A DNA stretch of 64,000 nt from Paenibacillus pinisoli. GTDB taxonomy: Bacteria > Bacillota > Bacilli > Paenibacillales > Paenibacillaceae. Shown here in pieces: positions 8,687 to 15,834 of the stretch. Position 1 is the first letter of the stretch. Each line of letters starts with the position of its first letter. The DNA is taken from assembly GCF_003605435.1 (NCBI RefSeq), contig NZ_QXQB01000002.1, forward strand, positions 806,001 to 870,000. The letters are read 5' to 3'. The notes beneath the pieces are model-generated. The model ran no database searches and was not told the origin of the DNA. It saw nothing but the letters and a program-made list of their open reading frames with translations. A program made the position numbers and the translations under genes.

Positions 8687-9808
8687 TCAACTGATGATTT
8701 CACTTCGCAAATGCCACGCTTCCTCTGCCATATGAAGAAGCTCCTTAGTGACGGCTTCCAGATGGCTCGTGCCGAATTCCTCGTCGGTGTTGCTGTCATC
8801 TTCCATGCCGCGCAGCAGCTTATCCATCACCATGATATACCTGAGTGACGCAGCCGTCATAAAGCCGAAACGAGCCAGCTTGGCATCCCCTTCCCAACCT
8901 GCAGCTCTAAGCCCTTGCACATAGCTCGAAAAAAGCTCTTCCCTATATTCCGCCGCTTGTACAACGGGAATCTTCTTCTTTAATAGCGCATAGCCAAACA
9001 TCCTGCCCAGCTCTTCGCCTACGCCTGAGATGCTGGCAAACTGCCAATCGACCGCAACTAAGGAGTCCGCACCTTTCCCTTTTTCCAAAAAGATATTGTC
9101 CCAATGCACATCTTGATGAGCAAATACGCGGGGCAGTCGCTCCAGCGTCTCGATCAGGCTGCTTGCCAGATGTCTATTGCTGATGTACCGCTGCCACAAA
9201 TCGTCGCTGCCGTTCCGATACGAGTCCCAAATAGCCTTCTGCTCCTCAATGGGCTTCGCATAAGCTGTACATACTTCTACCCAAGAGCGCATCCATGCCC
9301 GGCATAGGAACCCATCCGCCGGGAGAGGAGCGCCTGTCAAATACGCACCATTGAACATTCCTAATCCATAAAAGATTTCGCACATATGCGCCAAGGCCCA
9401 GTCCTTATGGAGCGTATCAATAGGCAGATCTTCAAGCCAGACTCTGACATCCCCATTGGGCTGCTCCTGGACACCATAGCACTGTGGCGCCCTGATGCCG
9501 TCAGGCAGCTGGCTCAGTATTCCCGACTGATACACCAACGCTTCACGCTTCCAGTAGTAGTAATGCTCGGCCTTATTCCGCATGGAGTCAGGCCTAGCTA
9601 TCTTCAGAATGAGTGAATAGTCCCGCTTGCTGCCGTCCTGGAATTGAACGGTACAAGCTACCCGATAGACTGAGCTTTCTTCCTTGATGTCTCCAAGCGG
9701 ACTGCAGCTCCACGAGATGAGCTGATGAATCTCTGAGGATGCAATTTGTCGCAATTGTGACTGTATGCAGGCAGAATCCACAACAAGCGTGTTAACGGAC
9801 GTTGTCAT
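8687..9808 (-). CDS. Aminoglycoside phosphotransferase (APH)-family kinase
   Basis: A 373-aa cytoplasmic protein of the APH/choline-kinase fold. The Brenner motif reads VFAHQDVHWDNIF (catalytic Asp, metal-binding Asn), and the downstream metal-binding Asp lies in LVAVDWQFASISGVGEELGRM. The N-terminal lobe includes a plausible ATP-binding Lys (LILKIARP). The family includes antibiotic kinases, choline/ethanolamine kinases and homoserine-kinase-like enzymes, so the substrate is unknown. The gene stands alone between its own terminator and that of the upstream HAAS gene. The ribosome site is weak (GGGGCC). Confidence 0.8.
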   Translation of the reverse strand: MTTSVNTLVVDSACIQSQLRQIASSEIHQLISWSCSPLGDIKEESSVYRVACTVQFQDGSKRDYSLILKIARPDSMRNKAEHYYYWKREALVYQSGILSQLPDGIRAPQCYGVQEQPNGDVRVWLEDLPIDTLHKDWALAHMCEIFYGLGMFNGAYLTGAPLPADGFLCRAWMRSWVEVCTAYAKPIEEQKAIWDSYRNGSDDLWQRYISNRHLASSLIETLERLPRVFAHQDVHWDNIFLEKGKGADSLVAVDWQFASISGVGEELGRMFGYALLKKKIPVVQAAEYREELFSSYVQGLRAAGWEGDAKLARFGFMTAASLRYIMVMDKLLRGMEDDSNTDEEFGTSHLEAVTKELLHMAEEAWHLRSEIIS

Positions 9809-9877
9809 CTACTGGCCCCATTTCTTCAAACATATCTATATAAGATTAGTTGAAGCAGCCCCCGATTCCTTCCTCCT

Positions 9878-9922
9878 AAAAAATACATCGCCACGAGGAG
9901 TCATTTTCCTCACGACGATGTA
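9878..9922 (-). terminator. Terminator of the HAAS/padR operon
   Basis: Read on the minus strand, a long stem (outer TACATCG/CGATGTA, inner CGAGGA/TCCTC with small mismatches) ends in six T residues. It lies 26 bp after the HAAS-domain gene. It carries the ACATCGCC phrase that recurs in other minus-strand hairpins of this window (11580, 33186, 36260; variant at 48690). Confidence 0.8.
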
Positions 9923-9947
9923 CTTTAACTCTAAGTGGCTCGAACCA

Positions 9948-10985
9948 TTACAAATACCTTCTAAGCTTATAACCTCTGTAAAGCAGCCATGCCAGGTCGA
10001 ATATAAAAAATACAGCGATGAAATAAATAATATTGCCGGATACAAGATTCCAAATCGAAAGGATGAAGCCAAAATCCTTGCCGTCCGCTAATTCCCGGGC
10101 AATCTCCTGGATTTGAAGGCCAAATTGCCCATTCAGGACCGTACCGTCAGCGAATATGACCAAAGCCGCAATAAAGACTAGCACACTGATCACGATGTTA
10201 AAGACCAATAAACCTTTTGACCATTTCCCCGTGACAAGCCTGAGGATTTCCTTAAGAATGATCAGAGCTGCACTGCCCCATATCAGCGGCGCATAGGCCT
10301 TCAATATTTCAACATTAAATAATGGAACATTAAAATATTTATCCGAATGCGAAATGTGTACAGCGATCCATTCAGGCGAGCTTATTAAAATGGCGCTAAA
10401 CAGCACGGTAAGGATAATGCTGACGATGGGATCCGATCTCTTGATCTGCAGCTCCGAATTGGGAATTGGCGGCAGGTCGGATGGCTGCCAATTTCCCTTT
10501 TTCCCTGAAGCCAGCGCTGCAGCGTCCTTGACGCCCTTGTATTCCAGCACAGCAAAGATAATCGTAACCCAGACAAAGCCCTGCACGACCGCCTCAATAA
10601 TGGTACCGATCCACCTGCCGACGATACCGTTGAATGCCGTGGCCGGATTGCTGCCAGGTTGAAGCATGTCAATGATTAGCACAACGCTCATCGCTAAGAT
10701 GATAGCCATGCCAACAATCTTCAACACGCGCACGTAGCTATCGAATAGCTCCGGGCCAATCAAATAACGACGGCGGCCGCTATACTTGGCTGCCAGCTCT
10801 GACGGCGGACCTAGCTCGAGCAGCACGGCCTCGATGACAGCGGTATCTGCCGATCCGCTGTCATGTCCTGTCCTCTCCTCCAGCATATCCTCAATCAGTC
10901 CGTGAAGCTCCTTCTCAATTTCTTCGCGCTGCTCAGCCGGCAGCTTGCTTATTACTGCATGCACGTACCTTGCTATCAACTCCAC
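9948..10985 (-). CDS. HAAS-domain membrane protein, PadR partner
   Basis: A 345-aa protein. The N-terminal 75 residues form a HAAS/DUF1700-like helical domain (YVHAVISKLPAEQREEIEKEL), which is typically encoded beside PadR regulators. About six hydrophobic segments follow (near 95-115, 125-150, 190-210, 235-255, 262-285 and 315-335), so it is an integral membrane protein. It starts 43 bp after the padR stop codon. In such pairs the regulator controls the membrane protein, which is thought to transmit envelope signals. No enzymatic motif is visible. Confidence 0.82.
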   Translation of the reverse strand: MELIARYVHAVISKLPAEQREEIEKELHGLIEDMLEERTGHDSGSADTAVIEAVLLELGPPSELAAKYSGRRRYLIGPELFDSYVRVLKIVGMAIILAMSVVLIIDMLQPGSNPATAFNGIVGRWIGTIIEAVVQGFVWVTIIFAVLEYKGVKDAAALASGKKGNWQPSDLPPIPNSELQIKRSDPIVSIILTVLFSAILISSPEWIAVHISHSDKYFNVPLFNVEILKAYAPLIWGSAALIILKEILRLVTGKWSKGLLVFNIVISVLVFIAALVIFADGTVLNGQFGLQIQEIARELADGKDFGFILSIWNLVSGNIIYFIAVFFIFDLAWLLYRGYKLRRYL

Positions 10986-11028
10986 ACGCCTTCCCCCTTC
11001 TCGTATCCCCTTATTTGATGAAGCCTGC

Positions 11029-11367
11029 TCAGTCTGTGCCGATCAGCTGCTCCATGCTGGCCACCATTGTTCTCCATTCCTTGCAAAGCTGGTCGTAGAC
11101 TTCGATTCCCATCGGACTGAGCAAATAATACTTGCGCGGCCTTGTCTCCTGCGTATCCCACTCGCTCTTAAGAAGTCCCTGCTTCTCAAGCCTGCGCAGC
11201 AACGGATACAGGGTTCCAGGATCAATCGTAATTCCCTTGGACTCCAGCATCGCAACCAGAGAGTAACCGTATTGCGGTTCAGACAGCTGGCTCAACACGC
11301 TAATAATAAGCGTGCCGCGGCGAAGCTCCTGAAGCTGACCGCTTAATACCTCTTCCACTTCTCCCAT
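11029..11367 (-). CDS. PadR-family transcriptional regulator
   Basis: A 112-aa winged-helix repressor. The motif GYSLVAMLESKGITIDPGTLYPLLRRLEKQGLLKSEWD is diagnostic of PadR (subfamily 1), followed by RKYYLLSPMG and a short C-terminal dimerisation helix. I choose ATG 11367 (MGEVEEV) because AGGAG lies nine bases upstream. The TTG at 11376 sits directly against that site. It is first in a two-gene operon with the HAAS membrane protein, behind a good promoter and three direct repeats. It is probably an autorepressor. Confidence 0.92.
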   Translation of the reverse strand: MGEVEEVLSGQLQELRRGTLIISVLSQLSEPQYGYSLVAMLESKGITIDPGTLYPLLRRLEKQGLLKSEWDTQETRPRKYYLLSPMGIEVYDQLCKEWRTMVASMEQLIGTD

Positions 11368-11374
11368 TCTGATC

Positions 11375-11456
11375 AACTCCTGATTTCATCCACTTGCCAT
11401 ACGGCCAACTTCTAATCTCATCCACTTCTGCCATATGATTAACTTCTGATTTCATT
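11375..11456. repeat. Three direct repeats in the padR 5' untranslated region
   Basis: Three imperfect copies of AACTTCTGATTTCATCCACT begin at 11375, 11407 and 11441, so the spacing is 32 and 34 bp, about three helical turns. The copy nearest the gene contains the padR ribosome site on the minus strand, and the farthest overlaps the -10 region. They could be cooperative operator sites or arose by duplication of the leader. Confidence 0.65.
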
Positions 11457-11483
11457 ATACTGTACGTCGCACACTATTGTAAA
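11454..11483 (-). promoter_or_regulatory. padR promoter
   Basis: On the minus strand TTTACA (11483-11478) and a perfect TATAAT (11459-11454) are separated by 18 bp. This gives a strong vegetative promoter about 86 bp upstream of the padR start. Confidence 0.7.
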
Positions 11484-11579
11484 TAGCACTATATAATAAG
11501 ACGCACATATTATGTTAAGGCTTCACATTTTTCTTGGTGTGAGCTGCACGGTTGGCGTCCTATGTTAGTTTCGTAGCAC

Positions 11580-11619
11580 AAAAAAACACCGCCCAGGGCA
11601 CTCGGTCCACGCAGCGGTG
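11580..11619 (-). terminator. Minus-strand terminator hairpin beyond the 51-bp array
   Basis: CACCGC/GCGGTG form the outer stem and the minus strand continues with seven T residues. The nearest minus-strand gene upstream is the SMI1/KNR4 gene ending at 12229. Its transcript would run through the whole 51-bp repeat array before stopping here. Confidence 0.6.
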
Positions 11620-11745
11620 GATTCAAAACGTAGAAAAGCATCTATGCTCATGTTGAACTATACACATGAGGTTAATAGTAACCAGGCACCTATCGCAAAA
11701 AGCTTGGTACGGTAACTATTCCTCAGTTTGTGCGAAGTGCTGCAA

Positions 11746-12228
11746 GCCGAGAAAATCTGCTTACAGCTGCTGTTACCCGCGTGAGTCTGACCCCATGCCG
11801 AGAAAATCGGCTTACAGCTGCTGAATACCGCGGGAGACTGACCCTATGCCGAGAAAGTCGGCTTACAGCTGCTGAATACCGCGGGAGACCGGCCCTACGC
11901 CAAGAAAGTCGGCTTACAGCTGCTGAATACCGCGGGAGACTGGCCCCATGCCGAGAAAATCGGCTTACAGCTGCTGAATACCGCGGGAAACTGGCCCTAC
12001 GCCAAGAAAGTCGGCTTACAGCTGCTGAATACCGCGTGAGTCTGACCCCATGCCGAGAAAGTCGGCTTACAGCTGCTGAATACCGCGGGAGACTGGCCCC
12101 ATGCCGAGAAAATCGGCTTACAGCTGCTGAATACCGCGGGAAACTGGCCCTACGCCGAGAAAGTCGACTTACAGCTGCTGAATACCGCGGGAGACCGGCC
12201 CCATACCGAGAAAGTCGGCTTACAGCAA
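11746..12228. repeat. 51-bp tandem repeat array, ten units
   Basis: Units begin at 11746 and every 51 bp after it (11797, 11848, 11899, 11950, 12001, 12052, 12103, 12154), with a partial tenth at 12205. Each contains a short hairpin (GCCGA-N5-TCGGC), a CAGCTG palindrome and usually CCGCGG. Units differ by scattered substitutions. Because 51 is a multiple of three, an open frame of 17-residue repeats appears on the plus strand. It has no ribosome site and runs into the opposing gene, so I treat it as non-coding. The array ends one base before the stop codon of the SMI1/KNR4 gene and would be its 3' untranslated region. Confidence 0.9.
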
Positions 12229-13248
12229 CTAATCCCCCATCACATAGCCCGCGTAACGCAGCGCTTCCGGGTCGCGCACCTTGTCGAGCCGCTGCGAAAT
12301 AATCGTTTTAAATTCCGTGAGATCATACGATTTACCGTACCAATTCAAGAATTGCACCGCTTTTAGAAAATCCTCATCGCTTTCAGAATGCAGCAATTCG
12401 AGCAAAAGACCCCTTCCAGCCCCGAAAGAGGTTTTACAGATTAGCTGGATCGCTATAACCCGGCAATGCTGTCCCTCCTCCGCAACATTTCTCAAAAAGT
12501 CTATCGTCGGCTTCGAGATCTTCTTTAATTTGAACATGCCTTTTAACGCTTTGAATCGGGTATCCTCGTTCGAGGCGCTTTGGTACACCTGTATCAACGC
12601 ATGTTCATCACCCGGCATTGTGCTGCCAAACCATGAAATCTCATAATCCAAAATAATTTCATCCAGCCAACGCTCATACCAGTCGAGGAAGCTGTCCTCA
12701 TAGACAAAGAAGAAGGGGTAGTCAGGATGAAAATCCGACGTATATACGACTCTCCCTCTGTACTCCCCATTCAGCACGAGATACATATCGTATTCGCAGC
12801 CTTGCGTGCCAATGCACAGCATACCGCCCAGCACTCTGTCGCGGGCAGCGTCATACTCTTCATCGCTAATATCCTCATCACTTGTAAGCGGCTCAATCAA
12901 TTGATTCCATTCTTCTTTCGCCATGCCAGGATACAGAACGCATGATGCAGCTAGTGCATGACTCTCCGTATACGAAGCTGCTTTCTCAATCGAGTATATG
13001 CCGTAATACGGGCCAGCGCCTCCGTTACCGACTTCCGTTAGAAACCGCTTATATGGCTCTGGCAGAGCAACCCCATGCTTGGCCTCCCATTCCGAGAGTA
13101 CATTTGCATCCAGTTGTTGAGAAACATTATATTTGTGCGAGGAAGCTCCAAACACCGATAAAGCTTTATCTTTGCGTTTGGCCTCCTCCAGTTTGATTTT
13201 AATGCGATCAGCAGCTCCAGTTTTTTTCTTCCAAAACGAAAACGGCAT
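12229..13248 (-). CDS. SMI1/KNR4-family protein
   Basis: A 339-aa soluble protein. The N-terminal half carries the SMI1/KNR4 (SUKH) domain: LSEWEAKHGVALPEPYKRFLTEVGNGGAGPYYGIYSIEKA, followed by acidic DEDISDEEYDAARDRVLGGMLCIGTQGCEYDMYLVLNG. The C-terminal third looks helical and repeat-like. Bacterial SUKH proteins are often toxin-immunity proteins, but housekeeping members exist, and no toxin gene is adjacent. The ribosome site GGGGGG lies six bases upstream. It follows the endonuclease V gene by 19 bp and is probably co-transcribed. Confidence 0.85.
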   Translation of the reverse strand: MPFSFWKKKTGAADRIKIKLEEAKRKDKALSVFGASSHKYNVSQQLDANVLSEWEAKHGVALPEPYKRFLTEVGNGGAGPYYGIYSIEKAASYTESHALAASCVLYPGMAKEEWNQLIEPLTSDEDISDEEYDAARDRVLGGMLCIGTQGCEYDMYLVLNGEYRGRVVYTSDFHPDYPFFFVYEDSFLDWYERWLDEIILDYEISWFGSTMPGDEHALIQVYQSASNEDTRFKALKGMFKLKKISKPTIDFLRNVAEEGQHCRVIAIQLICKTSFGAGRGLLLELLHSESDEDFLKAVQFLNWYGKSYDLTEFKTIISQRLDKVRDPEALRYAGYVMGD

Positions 13249-13267
13249 CGTAATCCCCCCCAGTTGG

Positions 13268-13777
13268 CTATAGGCCGGTTTCTTTCGTGTGCCTATCCAG
13301 CAGCTTCAGCAAATGCGGGAATCGGTATGCTCCGCACATGCTCTGGATATGTGCGGCAGCCCTCCCTAGCTCCATACCGACAGCGGTGATGAACAAAGGC
13401 TTGGAGCTGTTGCCACGATATATTTTTTGAACATGGGCCTCGTTGTCATGAAATGCCGTTTTCGCCACGCCGATCACAGGAATCTTCCCGGAATAAGCGG
13501 TGTAGACATAATGTCCAAGCCCAGGCTTCTTCTCATTGTCCAAATACACATAACCGTCTACAACAATCGCATGAATCCGGTCGATATCTGCAAGCTTCAA
13601 CAGCTCCTGTATGCAAGGAAGCTCACGTTTATAGAATGCGCCGGGTTCGTAATCGAGGGGATTATCTATATAAGCTACGATAACTTCATGCGGTTCGGCA
13701 TCATCCCAATGTTGAAAAATTACGCCTACCGCTTTCGCTCTATGTTCCTCATAATAAACATCGATAGCAATGATCAT
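13268..13777 (-). CDS. nfi: Endonuclease V (deoxyinosine 3' endonuclease) family protein
   Basis: A 169-aa protein, shorter than the usual 220-240 aa of Nfi but with the core motifs: IIAIDVYYEEHRAKAVGV (first catalytic Asp), YKRELPCIQELL (catalytic Glu), IHAIVVDGYVYLD (second Asp) and PGLGHYVYTAYSGKIPVIGVAKTAF. The family nicks DNA one base 3' of deoxyinosine and other deaminated or mismatched bases. The missing N-terminal stretch is usual for the compact Bacillus-type members. It is first in a two-gene operon with the SMI1/KNR4 gene. Function is assigned at family level. Confidence 0.85.
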   Translation of the reverse strand: MIIAIDVYYEEHRAKAVGVIFQHWDDAEPHEVIVAYIDNPLDYEPGAFYKRELPCIQELLKLADIDRIHAIVVDGYVYLDNEKKPGLGHYVYTAYSGKIPVIGVAKTAFHDNEAHVQKIYRGNSSKPLFITAVGMELGRAAAHIQSMCGAYRFPHLLKLLDRHTKETGL

Positions 13778-13910
13778 AATCTGCGGTTCCTTCCTTCAAC
13801 GCCGTTATGCTCTATAGTAGATATTCCCATTATACCATCTGTTCTGAAGGACCAAGACACCGCATAAAGCATATCATCGTCAAGGGCGAACACTTTGCCT
13901 CAGATTTAAC

Positions 13911-13939
13911 TTTTCACCAATAGGAAAAGCTGATATGAT
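13911..13939 (+). promoter_or_regulatory. Possible promoter of the riboswitch-controlled transporter
   Basis: TTTTCA (13911-13916) and TATGAT (13934-13939) are separated by 17 bp. They would start a transcript whose first 15-20 bases lead into the preQ1 aptamer. Confidence 0.45.
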
Positions 13940-13961
13940 AATGGCTATCTGCATCGGCAGT

Positions 13962-13998
13962 CGCGGTTCGAGACCATCCCGCGTTACCAAAACTAAGG
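13962..13998 (+). promoter_or_regulatory. PreQ1-I riboswitch
   Basis: CGCGG (13962-13966) pairs with CCGCG (13979-13983) as stem P1. The loop TTCGAGACCATCC matches the preQ1-I loop pattern (UUCnAG...AYCC). The tail TTACCAAAACTAAGG supplies the A-rich strand and the CUAAGG that pairs with the loop in the H-type pseudoknot. The tail runs directly into AAGGGGG, the ribosome site of the downstream transporter. Ligand binding would hide this site, so control is most likely translational. PreQ1 is the 7-aminomethyl-7-deazaguanine precursor of queuosine. Confidence 0.88.
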
Positions 13999-14012
13999 GG
14001 GCTTTTTAAGTT

Positions 14013-14705
14013 ATGTTCAATTTGTTGTGGGGCGTGCTGTTCATGCTCGTCCACTTCGGCCTTTTTTTGCTCTGTTATCGCATGTTCGGCAAGAAAGGTC
14101 TGTACGCCTGGGTCGGCTTTGCCACGGTAATCGCCAACATCCAGGTAACCAAAACGATCGAGATGTCCATCGGCACCTTCGCTATCGTCATGACGCTGGG
14201 CAATACGATCTACACGACCATCTATATGACAACGGATCTGCTCAATGAGAAGTATGGCCAGCCAGCTGCAAAACAGGCCGTCTGGTTCGGCTTCTTCACG
14301 CTTATCGCATCGAATATCTTGATGCAGATGACGCTCGCCTTCACCCCGCAAGCGGAGGACTTTGCCCATGAGCCGCTGACAGCGATCTTTGGTTTCCTTC
14401 CGCAGGTTGCGGCAGGAAGCTTGTGCGCTTACTTCGTCAGCCAGTTTCTAGACGTTCGAGTGTTCAGCTATCTGAAGAAGAAATTCCCGGTGCGCAATCA
14501 GTTCTGGATTCGAATCAACGGCAGTTCGCTTGTCAGCCAACTGATCGATTCCCTTGTGTTCTGTACGATCGCATTCTACAAGGTCCATACGTTCGATATT
14601 TGGATTCAAATTTTCCTGACAACGTATGTGCTCAAGCTCCTTATCTCCTTCCTGGCTACGCCAGTGCTCTACTGGGCGCGAAATATGAAGGTGAAGGAAG
14701 ACTAA
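14013..14705 (+). CDS. yhhQ: Queuosine precursor transporter (YhhQ/VUT family)
   Basis: A 230-aa integral membrane protein with about six transmembrane segments. It shows the COG1738 signature: FATVIANIQVTKTIE near the N-terminus, then GNTIYTTIYMTTDLLNEKYGQPAAKQAVWFGF, and late INGSSLVSQLIDSLVFCTIAFY. YhhQ family members import queuosine precursors such as preQ0 and preQ1. The preQ1 riboswitch directly upstream independently supports this role, giving feedback control of uptake. The gene is monocistronic and ends at a strong terminator. Confidence 0.93.
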   Translation: MFNLLWGVLFMLVHFGLFLLCYRMFGKKGLYAWVGFATVIANIQVTKTIEMSIGTFAIVMTLGNTIYTTIYMTTDLLNEKYGQPAAKQAVWFGFFTLIASNILMQMTLAFTPQAEDFAHEPLTAIFGFLPQVAAGSLCAYFVSQFLDVRVFSYLKKKFPVRNQFWIRINGSSLVSQLIDSLVFCTIAFYKVHTFDIWIQIFLTTYVLKLLISFLATPVLYWARNMKVKED

Positions 14706-14745
14706 GCTGCAATCAATATGGTCAACTGGATAACACCAGTCAAAA

Positions 14746-14786
14746 ACAACGCCACAAGGCTTATAAGCCTTGTGGCGTTGTTTTTA
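14746..14786 (+). terminator. Strong terminator of the yhhQ gene
   Basis: An 18-bp perfect inverted repeat (ACAACGCCACAAGGCTTA with its complement), closing on a minimal loop and followed by five T residues, 41 bp after the transporter stop codon. The other strand also ends in T residues, so it can work in both directions. Confidence 0.9.
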
Positions 14787-14913
14787 TACCCGCTCACCCA
14801 ATCAACCGGCACGTTATCATAATCGCCAAACCTCTTCACGTCATCCTTGCTCGCGGCAGCCTCAATGGATCTCAGCCGTTTTCATTCTTATAATAAATGT
14901 AGTTAGCATGCCC

Positions 14914-14944
14914 TTGACTCTCCTCTAAGAGGAGCCCTTACAAT
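14914..14944 (+). promoter_or_regulatory. MerR-type promoter with 19-bp spacer
   Basis: TTGACT (14914-14919) and TACAAT (14939-14944) are separated by 19 bp, and the spacer carries the perfect palindrome CTCCTCTAAGAGGAG (14920-14934). An over-long spacer filled by a dyad is the hallmark of promoters that MerR proteins untwist. The gene it drives encodes a MerR regulator, so autoactivation is expected. Confidence 0.88.
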
Positions 14945-14965
14945 CAAACACGAGGTGAGGAAATC

Positions 14966-15745
14966 ATGCGATACACAGTCAAGCAATTGGCGGATTTGAC
15001 GGGTATCACCATTAAGACATTGCATCACTATCACAAAATAAAGCTGCTTGAGCCCTGTGAAGTTACGCAAGCCGGCTACCGTTTGTACAGCACAGAGGAG
15101 CTGGAGCAGCTCCAGCAAATTTTGTTCTACAGAGAGCTTGATTTCCCCCTCCATGAAATCAAACAGGCGATGGCGGATGAGCCGAGCAGGCTTCACTGTC
15201 TGGTGAAGCAGAAGGAAGCACTTCGATTGCGCAAGCAGCGAATGGACCGACTGCTCACCACGCTCGAAGACTCTATCCGCTTCGCCCAGAGAGGAGAGCA
15301 TATGGATCAATCGCAAATGTTCCAAGGCTTGAACAAAGAAGAATGGGAGGCTGCTTTGTCAGAGCAGAACCGCTACTTGAAAGAAAATTACGAGTACGAT
15401 ATGCTCGATGGTCAAGCTATCGACCCTCAGGAATTAAACGAAACCGCACAGGAAGCCGAAGCATTCATGTCGGGATTGGCGCAAGCGCTGCGCGACGGCT
15501 GGAGCCCGGCAGACGAGAGGTTGCAGGGTCTGCTTACCCGGCATATTGTCTACTTGAATGAGCTGGGGTTTGAGACAACTGCAGAATCTTTTGTGGATCA
15601 AGCCTCTTTCTTCGTAGAAGACGACCTTCACCGCAATATGATGGAAAGCCAACAGACCGGAATGAGCTATTACCTCTACACCGCCGCTGTATATTACAGA
15701 GATAGACGCAGGGAATCGCATCAGGACGAATCGAACGGTCAATAA
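14966..15745 (+). CDS. MerR/TipAS-type drug-responsive regulator
   Basis: A 259-aa regulator. Residues 1-70 are a MerR winged helix (YTVKQLADLTGITIKTLHHYHKIKLLEP, then GYRLYSTEELEQLQQI), followed by a coiled-coil dimerisation helix (about 75-115). The C-terminal 140 residues (MFQGLNKEEWEAALSEQNRYLKENYEY onward) are a TipAS antibiotic-recognition domain. B. subtilis Mta and Streptomyces TipAL share this layout and bind hydrophobic drugs to activate efflux genes. Its own promoter has the expected 19-bp spacer. No efflux gene is adjacent, so its regulon lies elsewhere. Confidence 0.92.
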   Translation: MRYTVKQLADLTGITIKTLHHYHKIKLLEPCEVTQAGYRLYSTEELEQLQQILFYRELDFPLHEIKQAMADEPSRLHCLVKQKEALRLRKQRMDRLLTTLEDSIRFAQRGEHMDQSQMFQGLNKEEWEAALSEQNRYLKENYEYDMLDGQAIDPQELNETAQEAEAFMSGLAQALRDGWSPADERLQGLLTRHIVYLNELGFETTAESFVDQASFFVEDDLHRNMMESQQTGMSYYLYTAAVYYRDRRRESHQDESNGQ

Positions 15746-15776
15746 GCTGGCGATTCGAATCTAATTAAGAGCGAAA

Positions 15777-15819
15777 AAAATACAGAGCAGCAGCTTCAAC
15801 TAGCTGCGCTCTGTATTTT
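15777..15819. terminator. Bidirectional terminator between convergent genes
   Basis: TACAGAGC...GCTCTGTA with an inner AGCT stem, flanked by A residues on the left and T residues on the right. It serves the plus-strand merR gene and the minus-strand lipoprotein gene equally. Confidence 0.9.
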
Positions 15820-15834
15820 AGCGAGAGAGTGATT

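Noticed and set aside
11746..12228. CRISPR array
   Set aside because: Repeats are directly adjacent with no unique spacers, and no cas genes are present.
11730..12302. Plus-strand frame of 190 codons with 17-residue repeats
   Set aside because: A 51-bp tandem repeat keeps any stop-free frame open; there is no ribosome site, the product would be a low-complexity Arg/Leu repeat, and it runs into the opposing SMI1/KNR4 gene.
13914..14369. Minus-strand frame of 151 codons
   Set aside because: It overlaps the preQ1 riboswitch and the well-supported YhhQ gene, with no ribosome site.
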